Of a stretch of 64,000 bases of DNA, positions 1 to 10,739 are shown in pieces. The position numbers and the translations under genes were made by a program. The stretch is from contig CP144169.1 in NCBI GenBank assembly GCA_039636785.1, positions 1,426,001 through 1,490,000 on the forward strand. The letters are read 5' to 3'. This DNA is from Micrococcaceae bacterium Sec5.7 (GTDB taxonomy: Bacteria > Actinomycetota > Actinomycetes > Actinomycetales > Micrococcaceae). Each line of letters starts with the position of its first letter. Position 1 is the first letter of the stretch. The notes beneath the pieces are model-generated. The model saw only the letters and a list, made by a program, of their open reading frames with translations. It did no database searches and was not told the DNA's origin.

Positions 1-50
1 GCACGCTCCTTGACGCAGGTCTTGATCCACTAGCACCATCGGAGACTCCC

Positions 51-1706
51 TTGTCAGAGAACAACGCGCATGGCACCGCCAACCCCACGGATGGGAAGGG
101 CACCGCGCGCGGCTTCCGCCCCACCGCTGTTGCCTCCGTCCAGCTGGGCGCCATCGGTGAGGCGATCGGCGTCGTTGTTTCCGGGGCATCGAGCTCCGTG
201 AGCGTCACTGGGATCTCGCTGAATTCGCGGGCGGTGGAGGCCGGTGACCTTTACGTTGCGCTGCCGGGCGCCACACGGCATGGGGCGGACTTTGTTCCGC
301 AGGCAATCGCCGCCGGGGCAGTCGCCGTGGTGACAGACGACGCCGGTGCGCGGCTGCTGGCGCTGTCGGCCGACACTTCCGTTCCGGTACTGGTGGTGGA
401 CGGTCCCCGCGGGCTGATAGGCCGCATGTCGGCGCTGATCTACCGGAGCAGTCCGGACGACGGTTCCGCACCGGTGCTGTTCGGAGTCACGGGCACCAAC
501 GGCAAGACCACCACCACGTATTTCATCAACGCTGCACTGCGCGCCCTCGGCCAGAAGGCCGGGCTGATCGGCACCATCGAGATCCTGGCAGGCGGGGATC
601 CGATTCCCAGCCGGCTGACGACGCCTGAGTCCACGGACGTCCACGCCCTGCTGGCACTGATGCGGGAGCGGGGCCTGGATGCCGCATCGATGGAAGTCTC
701 CTCGCACGCCGTCTCCTTCCACCGTGTGGACGGAGTGGTATTCGATGTTGCGGGCTTCACCAACCTGACGCAGGACCACCTGGACCTCCACGGCACCATG
801 GACGAATACTTCCGGACCAAGGCCGAACTCTTCACACGGGAACGTGCTCGGGCTGCTGTGGTGACCGTTGACGACGATTGGGGCCGGCAACTCGCTGCCA
901 CTGCCGGGATTCCCGTCACAACACTGGCCACGGCTATGCCTGGCGGTGCGGCGTCCGCAGTGCCGGCCGACTGGACAGTTGTGAACCCGGTGGCGCGGGG
1001 ACTCGGTACGGAGTTCACGCTGGTGGGCCGCGACGGGGCGGAGCTGAAGGTGCACACAGGGCTGCCGGGCAGTTTCAACGTTGCCAACGCTGCCTTGGCC
1101 GCGGTTATGGTCCTCACCAGCGGTGTGGATCCGGAAACGCTCCAGGCCGCCTTGGACACTAACGATCCGTTCACTGTGGCAGTTCCAGGCCGCATGCAGC
1201 TGGTTTCCGCCCGGCCGGCGTCGGTGGTGGACTTTGCGCACAATCCGGACGCCCTGGCACGTGCCCTGGAAGCGGTGCGGTCCACTCATCCCGGCTCGAA
1301 GGTGATTGTGGTATTCGGGGCCACGGGCCAGCGGGATCAAAGTAAACGGCCTGCCATGGGCGCCATCGCAGCGAGACTCGCAGACGTCGTGATCGTCAGC
1401 GACGACGACCCCCACGACGAGGACGCCGCCGCTGTCCGCGCAGATGTCCTGGCAGGCGCCAACGAAGCAAAGGAATCGGCTCATCTGGACTGCCGGATAC
1501 TGGAGACTTTTCCGCGCGATGCCGCCATCCGGCAGGCCGTGGAACTTGCGGGGCCCGAAGACACCATCCTGATTGCGGGACGAGGCCATGAAGTGTGGCA
1601 GGAGGTCAAGGGCGTCAACATTGCCCTGGACGACAGGGTTGAGCTCCGCAACGCCTTGACAGCACGGGGATTCACCGTTCTTGAAGACGACCGGATAGAG
1701 TCCTAG
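51..1706 (+). CDS. murE: UDP-N-acetylmuramoyl-tripeptide synthetase MurE (probable L-lysine ligase)
   Basis: Cytoplasmic Mur ligase that adds the third stem-peptide residue to UDP-MurNAc-L-Ala-D-Glu, using ATP. The 551-residue protein has the Mur N-terminal domain, a P-loop GTNGKTTT with Lys at residue 152, and the Mur C-terminal domain. The place where diaminopimelate ligases carry DNPR reads DDPH (residues 452-455). The missing Arg fits the lysine-type peptidoglycan of Arthrobacter; that substrate call is inference. The start is TTG with GGAG about 7 bases upstream. The frame stays open upstream to the window edge, so a slightly earlier start cannot be excluded. It is first in the murE-ftsQ run and ends 6 bases before murF. 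Confidence 0.95.
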   Translation: MSENNAHGTANPTDGKGTARGFRPTAVASVQLGAIGEAIGVVVSGASSSVSVTGISLNSRAVEAGDLYVALPGATRHGADFVPQAIAAGAVAVVTDDAGARLLALSADTSVPVLVVDGPRGLIGRMSALIYRSSPDDGSAPVLFGVTGTNGKTTTTYFINAALRALGQKAGLIGTIEILAGGDPIPSRLTTPESTDVHALLALMRERGLDAASMEVSSHAVSFHRVDGVVFDVAGFTNLTQDHLDLHGTMDEYFRTKAELFTRERARAAVVTVDDDWGRQLAATAGIPVTTLATAMPGGAASAVPADWTVVNPVARGLGTEFTLVGRDGAELKVHTGLPGSFNVANAALAAVMVLTSGVDPETLQAALDTNDPFTVAVPGRMQLVSARPASVVDFAHNPDALARALEAVRSTHPGSKVIVVFGATGQRDQSKRPAMGAIAARLADVVIVSDDDPHDEDAAAVRADVLAGANEAKESAHLDCRILETFPRDAAIRQAVELAGPEDTILIAGRGHEVWQEVKGVNIALDDRVELRNALTARGFTVLEDDRIES

Positions 1707-1712
1707 ACCGAG

Positions 1713-3185
1713 ATGATTGCATTTACTGCGGCGGAAATCGCCGAAATCACAAACGGCCGCCTGGCCGCCGAACCCGGGATCACTCCCGAATCGGTGGTTA
1801 CGGATTCACGCCAGGCCCGGCCCGGTTCACTCTATGTAGCCAAGCCGGGAGAGCACGCTGACGGCCACAATTTTGTGGGCGCCGCCTTCGACCGTGGAGC
1901 CGTCCTGGCACTCGTGGAGCGCGATGTCGCCGATGACGCAGGCCGGGACTATCCCGCCGTCGTTGTCAAGGATGCCGTCCTGGCCATGGGCGCGCTGGCC
2001 GCGGAATCTGTCCGCAGGATCCGCGCACAGCGCGAGGCGTCAGGCGAAACGCTGACTGTCATCGGCATTACCGGCTCGGCGGGGAAAACCACCACCAAGG
2101 ACCTGCTGGCCGGAATTCTGGCCCGGGAAGGCAACACCGTGGCCCCGCAAGGCTCCTACAACGGCGAGGTCGGCGTGCCGCTGACAGTGTTCCAGGCCGA
2201 TCCTGACACGCGCTACCTGGTGATTGAGATGGGCGCCACCGGCATCGGGCACATCCGCTATCTTGCGGACATGGTTCGGCCGGAAATCGGCGTGGTGCTT
2301 GGCATAGGAACGGCCCACGCCGGCGAGTTTGGCGGCGTGGACAACATTGCCGTAGCCAAGGGGGAACTCATCGAGACGCTCCCGGCTTCCGGTACTGCTG
2401 TAATCAACCTTGACGACCCCCGCGTGGCGGCCATGAGGGGCCGTACCCCGGCCGCTGTGCTCGGGTATACGGCGCAGAACGCATCGGCCGGACAGCCCCA
2501 GGTGCAGGCTCTGGGGCTGGACACCAATGCCGCCGGTAACCCCGAATTTGAGCTGGTGCTCCCCGGCGTTGAACGCGGACTCCACGTCAGCAGCCAGCTG
2601 ATCGGTGCACATCATGTGGGCAACCTGCTGGCGGCCGCGGGCGCAGCACATGCAGCTGGTGTTTCCGGGCAGAACATAGCTGCTTCACTCAGCTCTCAGG
2701 CCGCGGCCAGCCGCTGGCGCATGGAGCGGACTGAGCGGGCGGACGGTGTCACCATCATCAACGACGCGTACAACGCCAATCCCGAATCCATGCGCGCAGC
2801 CCTCCGGACCCTGGCAGATCTGGGACGCGGCCGCCGCACCTGGGCAGTCCTGGGCGCCATGCTCGAGCTGGGGCCGGATTCCATCCTCGAACACACGGCC
2901 GTAGGGACCCAGGTGGTCCGGCTGAACATCTCCCGGCTGGTGGTCGTCGGACGCGAAGCGCGTTCCCTCTACGTTTCCGCGATCCAGGAAGGATCCTGGG
3001 GTGATGAATGCAGTTTTACCGAGACAGCCGACGAAGCCTACGATCTGCTGCAGGCCGAACTCGAGCCGGGTGATCTGGTGCTCTTCAAGTCGTCCAACAG
3101 CGTTGGGCTCCGCCATCTGGGGGATCGGATAGCATTGCCTCCACAAGCCCGAGCAACTGCAAATGAAGGGAGCGAGCTGCTGTGA
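1713..3185 (+). CDS. murF: UDP-N-acetylmuramoyl-tripeptide--D-alanyl-D-alanine ligase MurF
   Basis: Adds D-Ala-D-Ala to the UDP-MurNAc-tripeptide, finishing the soluble pentapeptide precursor in the cytoplasm. The 490 residues show the Mur ligase layout: N-terminal domain (about 1-100), ATP-binding P-loop [12 protein letters not shown] (about 117-128), central domain with the AYNANPESM signature near residue 352, and a C-terminal domain. The ATG start lies 6 bases after murE. The stop overlaps the GTG of mraY by 4 bases, so translation is probably coupled. Length and motifs are typical. Confidence 0.95.
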   Translation: MIAFTAAEIAEITNGRLAAEPGITPESVVTDSRQARPGSLYVAKPGEHADGHNFVGAAFDRGAVLALVERDVADDAGRDYPAVVVKDAVLAMGALAAESVRRIRAQREASGETLTVIGITGSAGKTTTKDLLAGILAREGNTVAPQGSYNGEVGVPLTVFQADPDTRYLVIEMGATGIGHIRYLADMVRPEIGVVLGIGTAHAGEFGGVDNIAVAKGELIETLPASGTAVINLDDPRVAAMRGRTPAAVLGYTAQNASAGQPQVQALGLDTNAAGNPEFELVLPGVERGLHVSSQLIGAHHVGNLLAAAGAAHAAGVSGQNIAASLSSQAAASRWRMERTERADGVTIINDAYNANPESMRAALRTLADLGRGRRTWAVLGAMLELGPDSILEHTAVGTQVVRLNISRLVVVGREARSLYVSAIQEGSWGDECSFTETADEAYDLLQAELEPGDLVLFKSSNSVGLRHLGDRIALPPQARATANEGSELL

Positions 3186-4291
3186 TCGCACTTTTGGTCG
3201 GGGCTGGCCTGGCCCTGCTGTTTGCATCGGTGGGAACCCCGCTGTTTATCCGCTTGCTGGTCCGCAAGAGTTACGGCCAGTTCATCCGGGACGACGGCCC
3301 CACATCGCACCACACCAAACGCGGCACACCCACCATGGGCGGCACCGTAGTGGTGGGCGCGGTCCTGCTGAGCTACGGACTGACCCATCTCATCATGTGG
3401 CTCATGAATCCGCGCTCCGAGGGTCCCTCAGCCTCTGCCCTGATCCTGTTGATGCTGATGGTGGGCATGGGCCTGGTGGGTTTCCTGGATGACTTCATCA
3501 AGATTTCCCGGCAGCGGAGCCTTGGCCTGAATACCAAAGCCAAACTGATCCTCCAAGCTGCCGTGGGCATCATCTTTGCCGTCCTCGCCCTGAACTTTCC
3601 GGATGCGAACGGCGTCACTCCGGCATCCACGCACATCTCGCTTGTGCGTGATCTGCCCTGGCTGAACCTCGCCTTCGGCGGCACGGTCCTTGGAGCCATT
3701 CTCTTCGTACTCTGGTCCAACCTGATCGTCACGGCGGCAACCAACGGCGTGAACCTGACCGATGGCCTCGACGGACTCGCCGCAGGTGCATCGGTGATGG
3801 TTTTTGGTGCCTACACACTCATGGGTATCTGGCAGAGCAACCAGGCCTGTGGTTCCCCTCGGCAGGCAGGCAGCGGCTGCTACTCGGTGCGGGATCCCCT
3901 GGATCTCGCACTGCTGGCGGCAATCTTGAGTGCGGCCCTCGTTGGATTCCTCTGGTGGAATACCTCACCGGCGAAGATTTTCATGGGCGATACCGGCTCG
4001 CTGGCAATCGGCGGTGCAATTGCCGGCTTCGCCATCCTGTCCAGGACCGAACTGCTGCTTGGCATCATCGGCGGACTCTTCGTCCTCATCACACTCTCGG
4101 TCATCATCCAGGTGGGCTACTTCAAGGCCACCCGTGGCAAACGCTTCTTCATGATGGCTCCGCTGCAGCACCACTTCGAACTCAAGGGCTGGGCGGAAGT
4201 CACGGTGGTGGTACGGTTCTGGATTCTTGGCGGGCTGTTTGTCGCCGTGGGACTTGGCGTCTTCTACGCCGAATGGGTAGTTCTCCTGTGA
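3182..4291 (+). CDS. mraY: Phospho-N-acetylmuramoyl-pentapeptide transferase MraY
   Basis: Integral membrane enzyme that moves phospho-MurNAc-pentapeptide from UDP to undecaprenyl phosphate, forming lipid I. The 369-residue protein is hydrophobic throughout with about ten predicted helices. It carries the family landmarks: FLDDFIK near residue 101 (Asp pair), [12 protein letters not shown] near 190, and [12 protein letters not shown] near 267. A charged HHFELKGW loop precedes the last helix. The GTG start overlaps the murF stop, and the stop overlaps the murD GTG in the same GTGA arrangement. Confidence 0.95.
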   Translation: MIALLVGAGLALLFASVGTPLFIRLLVRKSYGQFIRDDGPTSHHTKRGTPTMGGTVVVGAVLLSYGLTHLIMWLMNPRSEGPSASALILLMLMVGMGLVGFLDDFIKISRQRSLGLNTKAKLILQAAVGIIFAVLALNFPDANGVTPASTHISLVRDLPWLNLAFGGTVLGAILFVLWSNLIVTAATNGVNLTDGLDGLAAGASVMVFGAYTLMGIWQSNQACGSPRQAGSGCYSVRDPLDLALLAAILSAALVGFLWWNTSPAKIFMGDTGSLAIGGAIAGFAILSRTELLLGIIGGLFVLITLSVIIQVGYFKATRGKRFFMMAPLQHHFELKGWAEVTVVVRFWILGGLFVAVGLGVFYAEWVVLL

Positions 4292-5850
4292 CCGATTCCA
4301 GCCGGCTTCAGGAACTCGTCAGCTGGGATTCCGACTGGCCAGGACTCCGCGTTGTGGTCACAGGCATCGGCGTTTCTGGTTTTGCTGCCGCAGACACCCT
4401 TATTGAGCTTGGTGCCCGGGTGGTTGTGGTGGACGCCGCCACCAGCGTCACGGCGCACGCGCAGGCCGACACCCTCCGGATTGTCGGGGCAGTGGAAGTC
4501 CTTCTGGGCGAGGACGCCGTTAAGTCCGTGCCGAAGATCGACGGCGCGAAACCTGACCTCATCGTGACGTCACCGGGCTGGCGCCCGGACCAGGCACTCC
4601 TGGCCGCAGCGGCGAGGGCACACATTCCGGTGTGGGGCGACGTCGAGCTCGCCTGGCGCCTGCGGGAACGCAAGGGCCACAAAACCGCCGACTGGCTGAC
4701 GATTACCGGCACCAACGGGAAAACAACAACTGTGGGACTCACCGAATCAATGCTCCAGGCAGCCGGGCTGAAGGCAATTGCGGTCGGAAACGTGGGCACC
4801 CCTGTTCTGGATGCACTCCGGGATCCCGTGGACTACGACGTCTTCGCCGTTGAGCTCTCCAGCTTCCAGCTCCACTGGTCCGAATCTTTGTCCCCGGTGG
4901 CCAGCGTCTGCCTGAATGTTGCCGAAGACCATGTGGACTGGCACGGCTCATATACGTCCTATCTGGCTGACAAGGCCAAAGTCTATGAGGGTACGCAGAA
5001 GGCCTGCATCTTCAACGCTGAACAGATCGAGACCGAACGGATGGTGGAGAACGCAGACGTCGTTGACGGCTGCCGGGCGGTTGGCTTCACCACTGTCGCT
5101 CCTGCCATCAGCATGCTGGGCGTGGTGGAGGGACTGCTGGTGGACCGGGCCTTCATAGCGGAGCGCAAGGACAGCGCAGCCGAGCTGGCCTCCATGGCCG
5201 ATCTCGGTGAATTGGCGCCGCGCCACATGGTCGCCAACGCGTTGGCGGCCGCCGCACTGGTAAGGGCCTACGGTGTGGACGTGTCCGCCGTGCGCAAAGG
5301 CATTCAGAATTACGTCCCGGGAAGCCACCGCATTCAGCCGGTCACCCGGCAGAACGGCGTCCTGTGGGTCAATGACTCCAAAGCCACCAACCCCCATGCT
5401 GCATCAGCTTCCCTGGCAGCTTTTGACAGCGTGATCTGGATTGCGGGTGGCCTCTCCAAGGGCGTCAGCTACGACGAACTCGTCCATGATCATGCCCGCC
5501 GGCTCAAAGCAGTTGTGCTGATCGGCAAGGACACAACCTCCCTGGCGGAGGCTCTCCAGCGACACGCACCGGATGTACCCGTGATCGCACAACCCGCGGG
5601 TGACACTGAAAATATGCAGACTGCCGGAACGGGCGGACCCATCGCAACCCCCTCGCCGGTATCGGGTGGGACGGTGATGGCCCAGGCCGTTGCGTCGGCG
5701 GCGCAGCTGGCCACTTCCGGTGACACTGTGCTGATGGCCCCGGCCGCTGCTTCCATGGATCAGTTCTCTTCCTACGCTCACCGTGGCGACGCCTTCATCG
5801 AAGCTGTCCTCGAGCTAGTGGAAGGGCAGGCTCAGACCGGCGAGGAGTAA
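4288..5850 (+). CDS. murD: UDP-N-acetylmuramoylalanine--D-glutamate ligase MurD
   Basis: Adds D-glutamate to UDP-MurNAc-L-Ala in the cytoplasm. A Rossmann-like N-terminal domain ([15 protein letters not shown]) is followed by the P-loop [10 protein letters not shown] (about 137-146), a central domain, and a C-terminal domain with the [10 protein letters not shown] signature. The GTG at 4288 overlaps the mraY stop as GTGA, the same coupling seen at murF/mraY; an ATG at 4273 is the alternative. The protein is 520 residues, longer than typical MurD, with an extra Gly/Pro/Thr-rich stretch near residues 445-465 in the C-terminal domain. It ends 2 bases before ftsW. Confidence 0.94.
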   Translation: MTDSSRLQELVSWDSDWPGLRVVVTGIGVSGFAAADTLIELGARVVVVDAATSVTAHAQADTLRIVGAVEVLLGEDAVKSVPKIDGAKPDLIVTSPGWRPDQALLAAAARAHIPVWGDVELAWRLRERKGHKTADWLTITGTNGKTTTVGLTESMLQAAGLKAIAVGNVGTPVLDALRDPVDYDVFAVELSSFQLHWSESLSPVASVCLNVAEDHVDWHGSYTSYLADKAKVYEGTQKACIFNAEQIETERMVENADVVDGCRAVGFTTVAPAISMLGVVEGLLVDRAFIAERKDSAAELASMADLGELAPRHMVANALAAAALVRAYGVDVSAVRKGIQNYVPGSHRIQPVTRQNGVLWVNDSKATNPHAASASLAAFDSVIWIAGGLSKGVSYDELVHDHARRLKAVVLIGKDTTSLAEALQRHAPDVPVIAQPAGDTENMQTAGTGGPIATPSPVSGGTVMAQAVASAAQLATSGDTVLMAPAAASMDQFSSYAHRGDAFIEAVLELVEGQAQTGEE

Positions 5851-5852
5851 CA

Positions 5853-7187
5853 ATGGTCAGCACGCCCACACGTCCGCCGTCTGCAAAGCCGCGCGACGCC
5901 AAAGCCATCCCCAAGGCACCTGCCGCGAGGCTCTCGGCGCCAGCCAGGGTGCGCGGCTGGTACCGCGGATTCTGGTCCGCTCTGGAAGGCACCGGAAAGT
6001 CCCGGAACGGTTCAACGTATTACCTGATTCTCGGCTCCACGCTTGCGCTGACCGCCATCGGCATCATGATGGTGCTGTCGGCGTCGAGCGTCGAAGCGAT
6101 CGCGGCGGAGGAGTCGCCCTACACGGCGGCCCTGAAGCAAGGCATGTTCGCTGCCATCGGTGTCTTCATGATGTTCGTTTTGTCCCGGATCAATGTGGTG
6201 TGGCTCAAACGGCTGGCGTGGCTGGGAATAGGGATTGCCTTCGTGCTGCTCATTCTGGTGCAGCTGATCGGTACGAGCGTGAACGGCAATAAGAACTGGA
6301 TTGAGATCGGGTCGTTCTTCACGCTCCAGCCATCCGAGGCGGCCAAGCTGGCGTTGGCGCTGTGGATGGCCACGGTGCTTACCAGAAAGGCAAAACTGCT
6401 GCATATGCTCCGGCATTCACTCATTCCGGTTTTGCCCGTGGCTGCAGGCATTATTGCCCTGGTGCTTGCCGGAAACGACCTCGGCACCGGAATGATCATC
6501 ATGATGATTGTGGCCGCCGCCCTGTTTTTTGCCGGCATTCCGTTGTACCTGTTTGGTTTCGCGGCACTGGTTGCCGCAGCCGGTACTGCGGTCATGGCGA
6601 TCGCCAGCCCCAACCGCATGTGCAGGATCACCTCCTGGTGGACCGGTGGTGCCTGCGGTGACGGAACTGACGTAAACTACCAGTCCACCAACGGACTCTA
6701 CGGCCTCGCGTCCGGAGGCTGGTTCGGGGTGGGCCTGGGCCAGAGCCGGCAAAAGTACAGCTGGATACCGGAAGCGCACAACGACTTCATCTTCGCCATC
6801 ATCGGCGAGGAACTCGGCCTGGTGGGCACCGTCGTCGTACTCATCCTCTTCGCCATCCTCGGTGCCGCGATCTACCGCGTGGTGGTGGCGCAGGAAGATA
6901 TGTTCCACCGTGTCCTCGCCGGCACCATCATGGTCTGGCTGCTGGGCCAGGCAACCGTCAACATGGCCGTAGTCACGGGTCTGATGCCGGTGATCGGGGT
7001 GCCGTTGCCCTTCATCTCGTATGGCGGCTCAGCCCTCCTTATGTCGCTCTGTGCCATCGGCGTAGTGTTGTCGCTGGCCCGCGTCCAGATGGCTCCGAAC
7101 ATCCGTCCCAAGCGGATCCTGAGGGTTGGCGCCAGATCCTCACGAAGCACCGCCGGACGCACCACCCCCGTACGAAAGCGTAAGTAG
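5853..7187 (+). CDS. ftsW: Peptidoglycan glycosyltransferase / division protein FtsW
   Basis: SEDS-family membrane glycosyltransferase that polymerises lipid II at the septum with its class B PBP partner. The 444 residues have a basic cytoplasmic tail of about 60 residues, then around ten membrane segments, and a very basic C-terminus. SEDS landmarks are present: NGNKNWIEIG, PSEAAKLALALW, PEAHNDFIFAIIGEELG, and PFISYGGSALL near the end. The ATG lies 2 bases after the murD stop, with GAGGAG just upstream. FtsW and RodA are close relatives; the position inside the dcw cluster favours FtsW. Confidence 0.93.
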   Translation: MVSTPTRPPSAKPRDAKAIPKAPAARLSAPARVRGWYRGFWSALEGTGKSRNGSTYYLILGSTLALTAIGIMMVLSASSVEAIAAEESPYTAALKQGMFAAIGVFMMFVLSRINVVWLKRLAWLGIGIAFVLLILVQLIGTSVNGNKNWIEIGSFFTLQPSEAAKLALALWMATVLTRKAKLLHMLRHSLIPVLPVAAGIIALVLAGNDLGTGMIIMMIVAAALFFAGIPLYLFGFAALVAAAGTAVMAIASPNRMCRITSWWTGGACGDGTDVNYQSTNGLYGLASGGWFGVGLGQSRQKYSWIPEAHNDFIFAIIGEELGLVGTVVVLILFAILGAAIYRVVVAQEDMFHRVLAGTIMVWLLGQATVNMAVVTGLMPVIGVPLPFISYGGSALLMSLCAIGVVLSLARVQMAPNIRPKRILRVGARSSRSTAGRTTPVRKRK

Positions 7188-7193
7188 CACTTG

Positions 7194-8294
7194 ATGAAAT
7201 CCGAATCCCTGTCCGTGGTGCTTGCCGGCGGCGGAACCGCCGGCCACATCAGCCCCATGCTGGCAATTGCGGCGGCAATCCGTGACGCACGTCCGGCGGC
7301 CCGTCTCCTTGCCGTGGGTACGCCCGCCGGCATGGAGACGCGGCTTGTGCCGGCAGCGGGACTGGAGCTCGCAACCATTGACCGCGTTCCTTTCCCGCGG
7401 AAACCGTCCATGGACCTGCTGCGGCTGCCCGGACGCCTTGCCGGGGCTGTCAGGCAGGCAGGCCGCATTCTGGACAGGGCGAACGCCGACGTACTGGTGG
7501 GCGTCGGCGGCTATGTGTCCACGCCCATGTACCTGGCCGCCTGGCGTCGGAGTATTCCCATTGTGATCCACGAGGCCAACGCGCGTCCCGGCCTGGCAAA
7601 CCGCGTGGGAGCCAGGCTGAGCAAACACGTGGCCGTGGCGTTCGAAGGAACCCGGCTGCCCCGCGCGCAGCACATCGGGATGCCCATGCGTACGGAGATT
7701 TCGGGGCTGGACCGGCAGGTCGCCCAAGCGTCTGCGCGGGCGGCGCTGGGACTGGATCCGGACAAGCCGGTGCTGATTGTCACCGGCGGATCATCCGGTG
7801 CGCAGAGCATCAACCGAACAGTAGGGGCCTCCCTGGATGCGCTGGCCCGGGCAGGTGTCCAGACGCTTCACATTACGGGTCACGGTAAAGCCGTCCCGGC
7901 GTCCCACGGCGGAAATCTTGCGGCCGATGGATACCGTCAGCTCGAGTACGTGGACGGCATGGAAGTGGTCTATGCGGCCGCGGACTTGCTGCTGGCCCGT
8001 TCAGGGGCAGCCACCGTGTCCGAAGTAGCAGCCGTGGGCGTGCCTGCAGTTTTTGTCCCGTTGCCCATCGGCAACGGTGAGCAGGCGTTAAACGCCGCCG
8101 GGCTGGTGGCCGCCGGCGGTGCAAAGCTGGTTCTCGACAAGGACTTCACGCCGGACTGGGTCCGCCAAGTACTCATCCCTCTCATCACGGACCCCGGACG
8201 GCTTGCCGCAATGGCGGCGCATTCACAAAATCTCGGCATCAGAAATGCTGATCGGCGCATGGCCGATCTTGTCCTGAAAGCGGTATCCGAATGA
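7194..8294 (+). CDS. murG: UDP-GlcNAc--lipid I N-acetylglucosaminyltransferase MurG
   Basis: Peripheral membrane GT-B glycosyltransferase that converts lipid I to lipid II. The N-terminal glycine loop [15 protein letters not shown] (about 12-26), [12 protein letters not shown] near 125 and the second loop [10 protein letters not shown] near 198 are the family signatures. The C-terminal donor site contains RSGAATVSE and [12 protein letters not shown]. An ATG at 7194 is chosen over the adjoining TTG at 7191. The gene starts 6 bases after ftsW, and its stop overlaps the ATG of murC by 4 bases. The 366-residue length is normal. Confidence 0.95.
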   Translation: MKSESLSVVLAGGGTAGHISPMLAIAAAIRDARPAARLLAVGTPAGMETRLVPAAGLELATIDRVPFPRKPSMDLLRLPGRLAGAVRQAGRILDRANADVLVGVGGYVSTPMYLAAWRRSIPIVIHEANARPGLANRVGARLSKHVAVAFEGTRLPRAQHIGMPMRTEISGLDRQVAQASARAALGLDPDKPVLIVTGGSSGAQSINRTVGASLDALARAGVQTLHITGHGKAVPASHGGNLAADGYRQLEYVDGMEVVYAAADLLLARSGAATVSEVAAVGVPAVFVPLPIGNGEQALNAAGLVAAGGAKLVLDKDFTPDWVRQVLIPLITDPGRLAAMAAHSQNLGIRNADRRMADLVLKAVSE

Positions 8295-9667
8295 CCACGC
8301 CCAACATCCGGAGCCAGGCGTCCCTGGGCCGCGTCCATTTCATCGGGATCGGTGGCGTGGGGATGTCCGCTGTGGCGCGCATTTTGGTGGCCCGCGGCCT
8401 TCCTGTGAGCGGTTCGGATGCCAAGGATCTGCCGGTCATGGCAGATCTTGCGGCCGCAGGGGCAAGGATTGCCGTGGGCTACGCGGCAGCGAATCTCGGA
8501 GATGCCCAGACTGTGGTGGCCGGATCGGCGATCCGCGCCGACAACCCTGAAGTTGTAGCCGCCCGGGCCGCAGGGCTGCCTGTGCTCCACCGTTCCGAGG
8601 CCCTCGCCGCCACCATGGCAGACGATCAGGTGGTGACCGTGGCCGGGACCCACGGGAAGTCCACCACTACATCCATGATCACGGTGCTGCTGCAGGGCGC
8701 CGGGATGGACCCGTCCTTCGCGATCGGCGCCAACGTGCCTTCCCTGGGCGTGAACGCAGCCCACGGCAGATCCAAGGTGTTTGTTGCTGAGGCTGACGAA
8801 TCGGACGGCTCCTTCCTGAACTACCGCCCGCAGATTGCGGTGGTCACCAACGTCGAGCCGGACCACCTGGATCACTATGGAACGGCCGAGGCCGTGTACG
8901 AAGCGTTTGATCGCTTCACGGCACTTTTGCCGTCCGACGGCGTTTTAGTCGCCTGTGCGGATGATGACGGAGCCCTTGCCCTGGCGCGGCGCACACAGGA
9001 GCGGGGTACCCGGGTAGTCCTCTACGGCACCTCGGATGACGCCGGGCTGAAATTGCACGACGGCGGACCCGGCGACGTCTGGCTTTCCACGCCCGCCGGG
9101 CGCTTTGCCCTGGAGCTGCAGGTGCCGGGGCGGCACAATGCACTGAATGCGGCCGCTGCCTTTGCGGTGGCCCTCGAGCTGGGTGTTGAACCGGCAGCAG
9201 CCGCCAAGGCCCTGGCTGACTTTTCCGGAGCGTCCAGGCGGTTCGAGCTCAAGGGCGAAGGCCGGGGAGTCCGGGTCTACGACGACTACGCCCACCACCC
9301 CACCGAGGTCCGGGCCGCGATGGCTGCTGCCCGTTCCGTTGCGGGCAACCATAAGGTCCACGTTCTGTTCCAACCGCATCTTTTCTCCAGGACCAGGGAG
9401 TTTGCGCAGGACTTCGCGGAAGCACTCAACTCGGCTGACACGGCCCTGGTTCTTGATATCTACCCGGCACGTGAGGATCCGATTCCGGGCGTCAGCAGCC
9501 AGCTGATTGCAGACCACCTAGGCTCCGGCGGGCGACTCGTCGAAGCCGGTGATGCCGCCGTCGCCGCCTTGGTGGCGGAAGCCGGACCCGGCGATATTGT
9601 GCTGACCGCCGGGGCCGGCGATGTGACCGCCTACGGGCCCCTGATTGTGGAGGCCCTTGGTGGCTAG
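8291..9667 (+). CDS. murC: UDP-N-acetylmuramate--L-alanine ligase MurC
   Basis: Attaches L-alanine to UDP-MurNAc, the first stem-peptide step. The Rossmann motif [14 protein letters not shown] (about 16-29), P-loop [10 protein letters not shown] (about 119-128), [10 protein letters not shown], and [10 protein letters not shown] (about 332) are classic for MurC. The 458-residue length is usual. The start overlaps murG as ATGA, and the last 8 bases overlap the start of ftsQ. No ddl or murB lies between murC and ftsQ. Confidence 0.95.
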   Translation: MTTPNIRSQASLGRVHFIGIGGVGMSAVARILVARGLPVSGSDAKDLPVMADLAAAGARIAVGYAAANLGDAQTVVAGSAIRADNPEVVAARAAGLPVLHRSEALAATMADDQVVTVAGTHGKSTTTSMITVLLQGAGMDPSFAIGANVPSLGVNAAHGRSKVFVAEADESDGSFLNYRPQIAVVTNVEPDHLDHYGTAEAVYEAFDRFTALLPSDGVLVACADDDGALALARRTQERGTRVVLYGTSDDAGLKLHDGGPGDVWLSTPAGRFALELQVPGRHNALNAAAAFAVALELGVEPAAAAKALADFSGASRRFELKGEGRGVRVYDDYAHHPTEVRAAMAAARSVAGNHKVHVLFQPHLFSRTREFAQDFAEALNSADTALVLDIYPAREDPIPGVSSQLIADHLGSGGRLVEAGDAAVAALVAEAGPGDIVLTAGAGDVTAYGPLIVEALGG

Positions 9668-10550
9668 TACACGTAAGCCGACGTACAAGTCCGCCGAGCG
9701 GGGCCGCGCTGTCAAAGGCGCTGCGGAACCGGGGCGGCACACGGGCGCGGACACTATCTCGGCTTCGAAGAGCGCCGGAGAAGCCAACCCTTCGCAAGAG
9801 GCGCGTTCCACCGCACCTGCGGCGCCCAACAATGTGGTGTCCTTCCCCAAGCCCCCGGGCCAGAGGGTCAAACGCAACATCATTCTTGCCGCCTGCGTTG
9901 TGGCGGCCGTGGTTGCCGGTCTGCTGGCTGCGGCGATCTATTCCCCGGTTCTTGCCGTCAGGACCGTGGAGGTGACCGGGACCAGGCTCCTGACCGCCAA
10001 GCAGGTCCAGGCGGTCCTCGAACCCCTGAAGGGCAAGCCGCTGCCCCAGATCAGCGACGACGACGTCAGCCGGCTGCTGAAACCTCTGGTCCAGGTCAAG
10101 TCTGTGACAACGCAGGCGCACCCGCCGGCCGTCCTCGTGGTGAAGGTCCAGGAGCGGGTTCCGGTCGCGCTGGTGAAACAGGGCGAAAAGATTCTGCTGG
10201 TTGATGTGGAAGGTGTGCAGCTCGGCACCACTGCGGACCCTGCATCGGTGCCGCTGCCAATAATCGACGGCGGAGCAGGTGCCATTGGCAAGGAGCTGTT
10301 CCAGGCAACCACAGGAGTTCTCGGTGCGCTGCCCGCCGGGGTGCTGGCCAAGCTCTCCAACGCCTCTGCCAAGTCCGTTGATGCCGTGGAGCTCAGGCTT
10401 GTGGACGGGCAGACGATTGTGTGGGGCAACGCGGGGGAGAAGGAGCTGAAGGCCAAGGTACTTGAAGCACTTCTGAAAGCGCCGGAAGATCCGACGAATC
10501 CGGTGAGCGTCTATGACGTCAGTGTCCCGAGACACCCTGTTACGCGCTGA
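9660..10550 (+). CDS. ftsQ: Cell division protein FtsQ (POTRA domain)
   Basis: Bitopic membrane protein of the divisome, partner of FtsB/FtsL. A charged cytoplasmic tail of about 65 residues precedes one membrane helix (about 68-90). A POTRA domain follows (VRTVEVTGTRLLTAKQV), then the FtsQ beta domain. The GTG at 9660 gives MASTRKP and has GGAGG about 6 bases upstream; the TTG at 9645 lacks a ribosome site. It is last in the murE run. A 189-base gap with its own promoter-like sequence then precedes ftsZ. Confidence 0.9.
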   Translation: MASTRKPTYKSAERGRAVKGAAEPGRHTGADTISASKSAGEANPSQEARSTAPAAPNNVVSFPKPPGQRVKRNIILAACVVAAVVAGLLAAAIYSPVLAVRTVEVTGTRLLTAKQVQAVLEPLKGKPLPQISDDDVSRLLKPLVQVKSVTTQAHPPAVLVVKVQERVPVALVKQGEKILLVDVEGVQLGTTADPASVPLPIIDGGAGAIGKELFQATTGVLGALPAGVLAKLSNASAKSVDAVELRLVDGQTIVWGNAGEKELKAKVLEALLKAPEDPTNPVSVYDVSVPRHPVTR

Positions 10551-10640
10551 ATCACCTCATTTCACGGGTATTCCCGCGACACGCTGCGCCGGTTATTGAA
10601 TGTCCGAACCATAGGAAATACCGTCACAGACATAAGCTAG

Positions 10641-10677
10641 TTGACATAACTATAACCTTCAACTCGAAGGTTAAGGT
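10641..10677 (+). promoter_or_regulatory. Putative ftsZ promoter with 7-bp inverted repeat
   Basis: The ftsQ-ftsZ gap (10551-10739) holds an AT-richer island. TTGACA at 10641-10646 is followed by TATAAC at 10651-10656, too close to pair with it as -35/-10, so either may belong to a different promoter. AACCTTC (10654-10660) and GAAGGTT (10666-10672) form a perfect inverted repeat with a 5-base spacer, then a second TTAAGGTT. This could be a regulator site or an mRNA hairpin. The ftsZ GTG at 10740 has AAGGG upstream. Confidence 0.4.
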
Positions 10678-10739
10678 TCAAAGCTTCAAGCTCGACTCCA
10701 TCAGTTTTCGCAATAGGACACGAACAAGGGACACGTAAC

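Noticed and set aside
1..33. Possible 3' end of an upstream gene (ftsI) ending at TAG 31-33
   Set aside because: Only eleven codons are visible and another frame is open straight into murE, so neither frame nor identity can be judged.
3955..4287. Long upstream extension of the murD frame inside mraY
   Set aside because: The extension is a shadow frame of mraY; the GTG at 4288 in the GTGA overlap is the better start.
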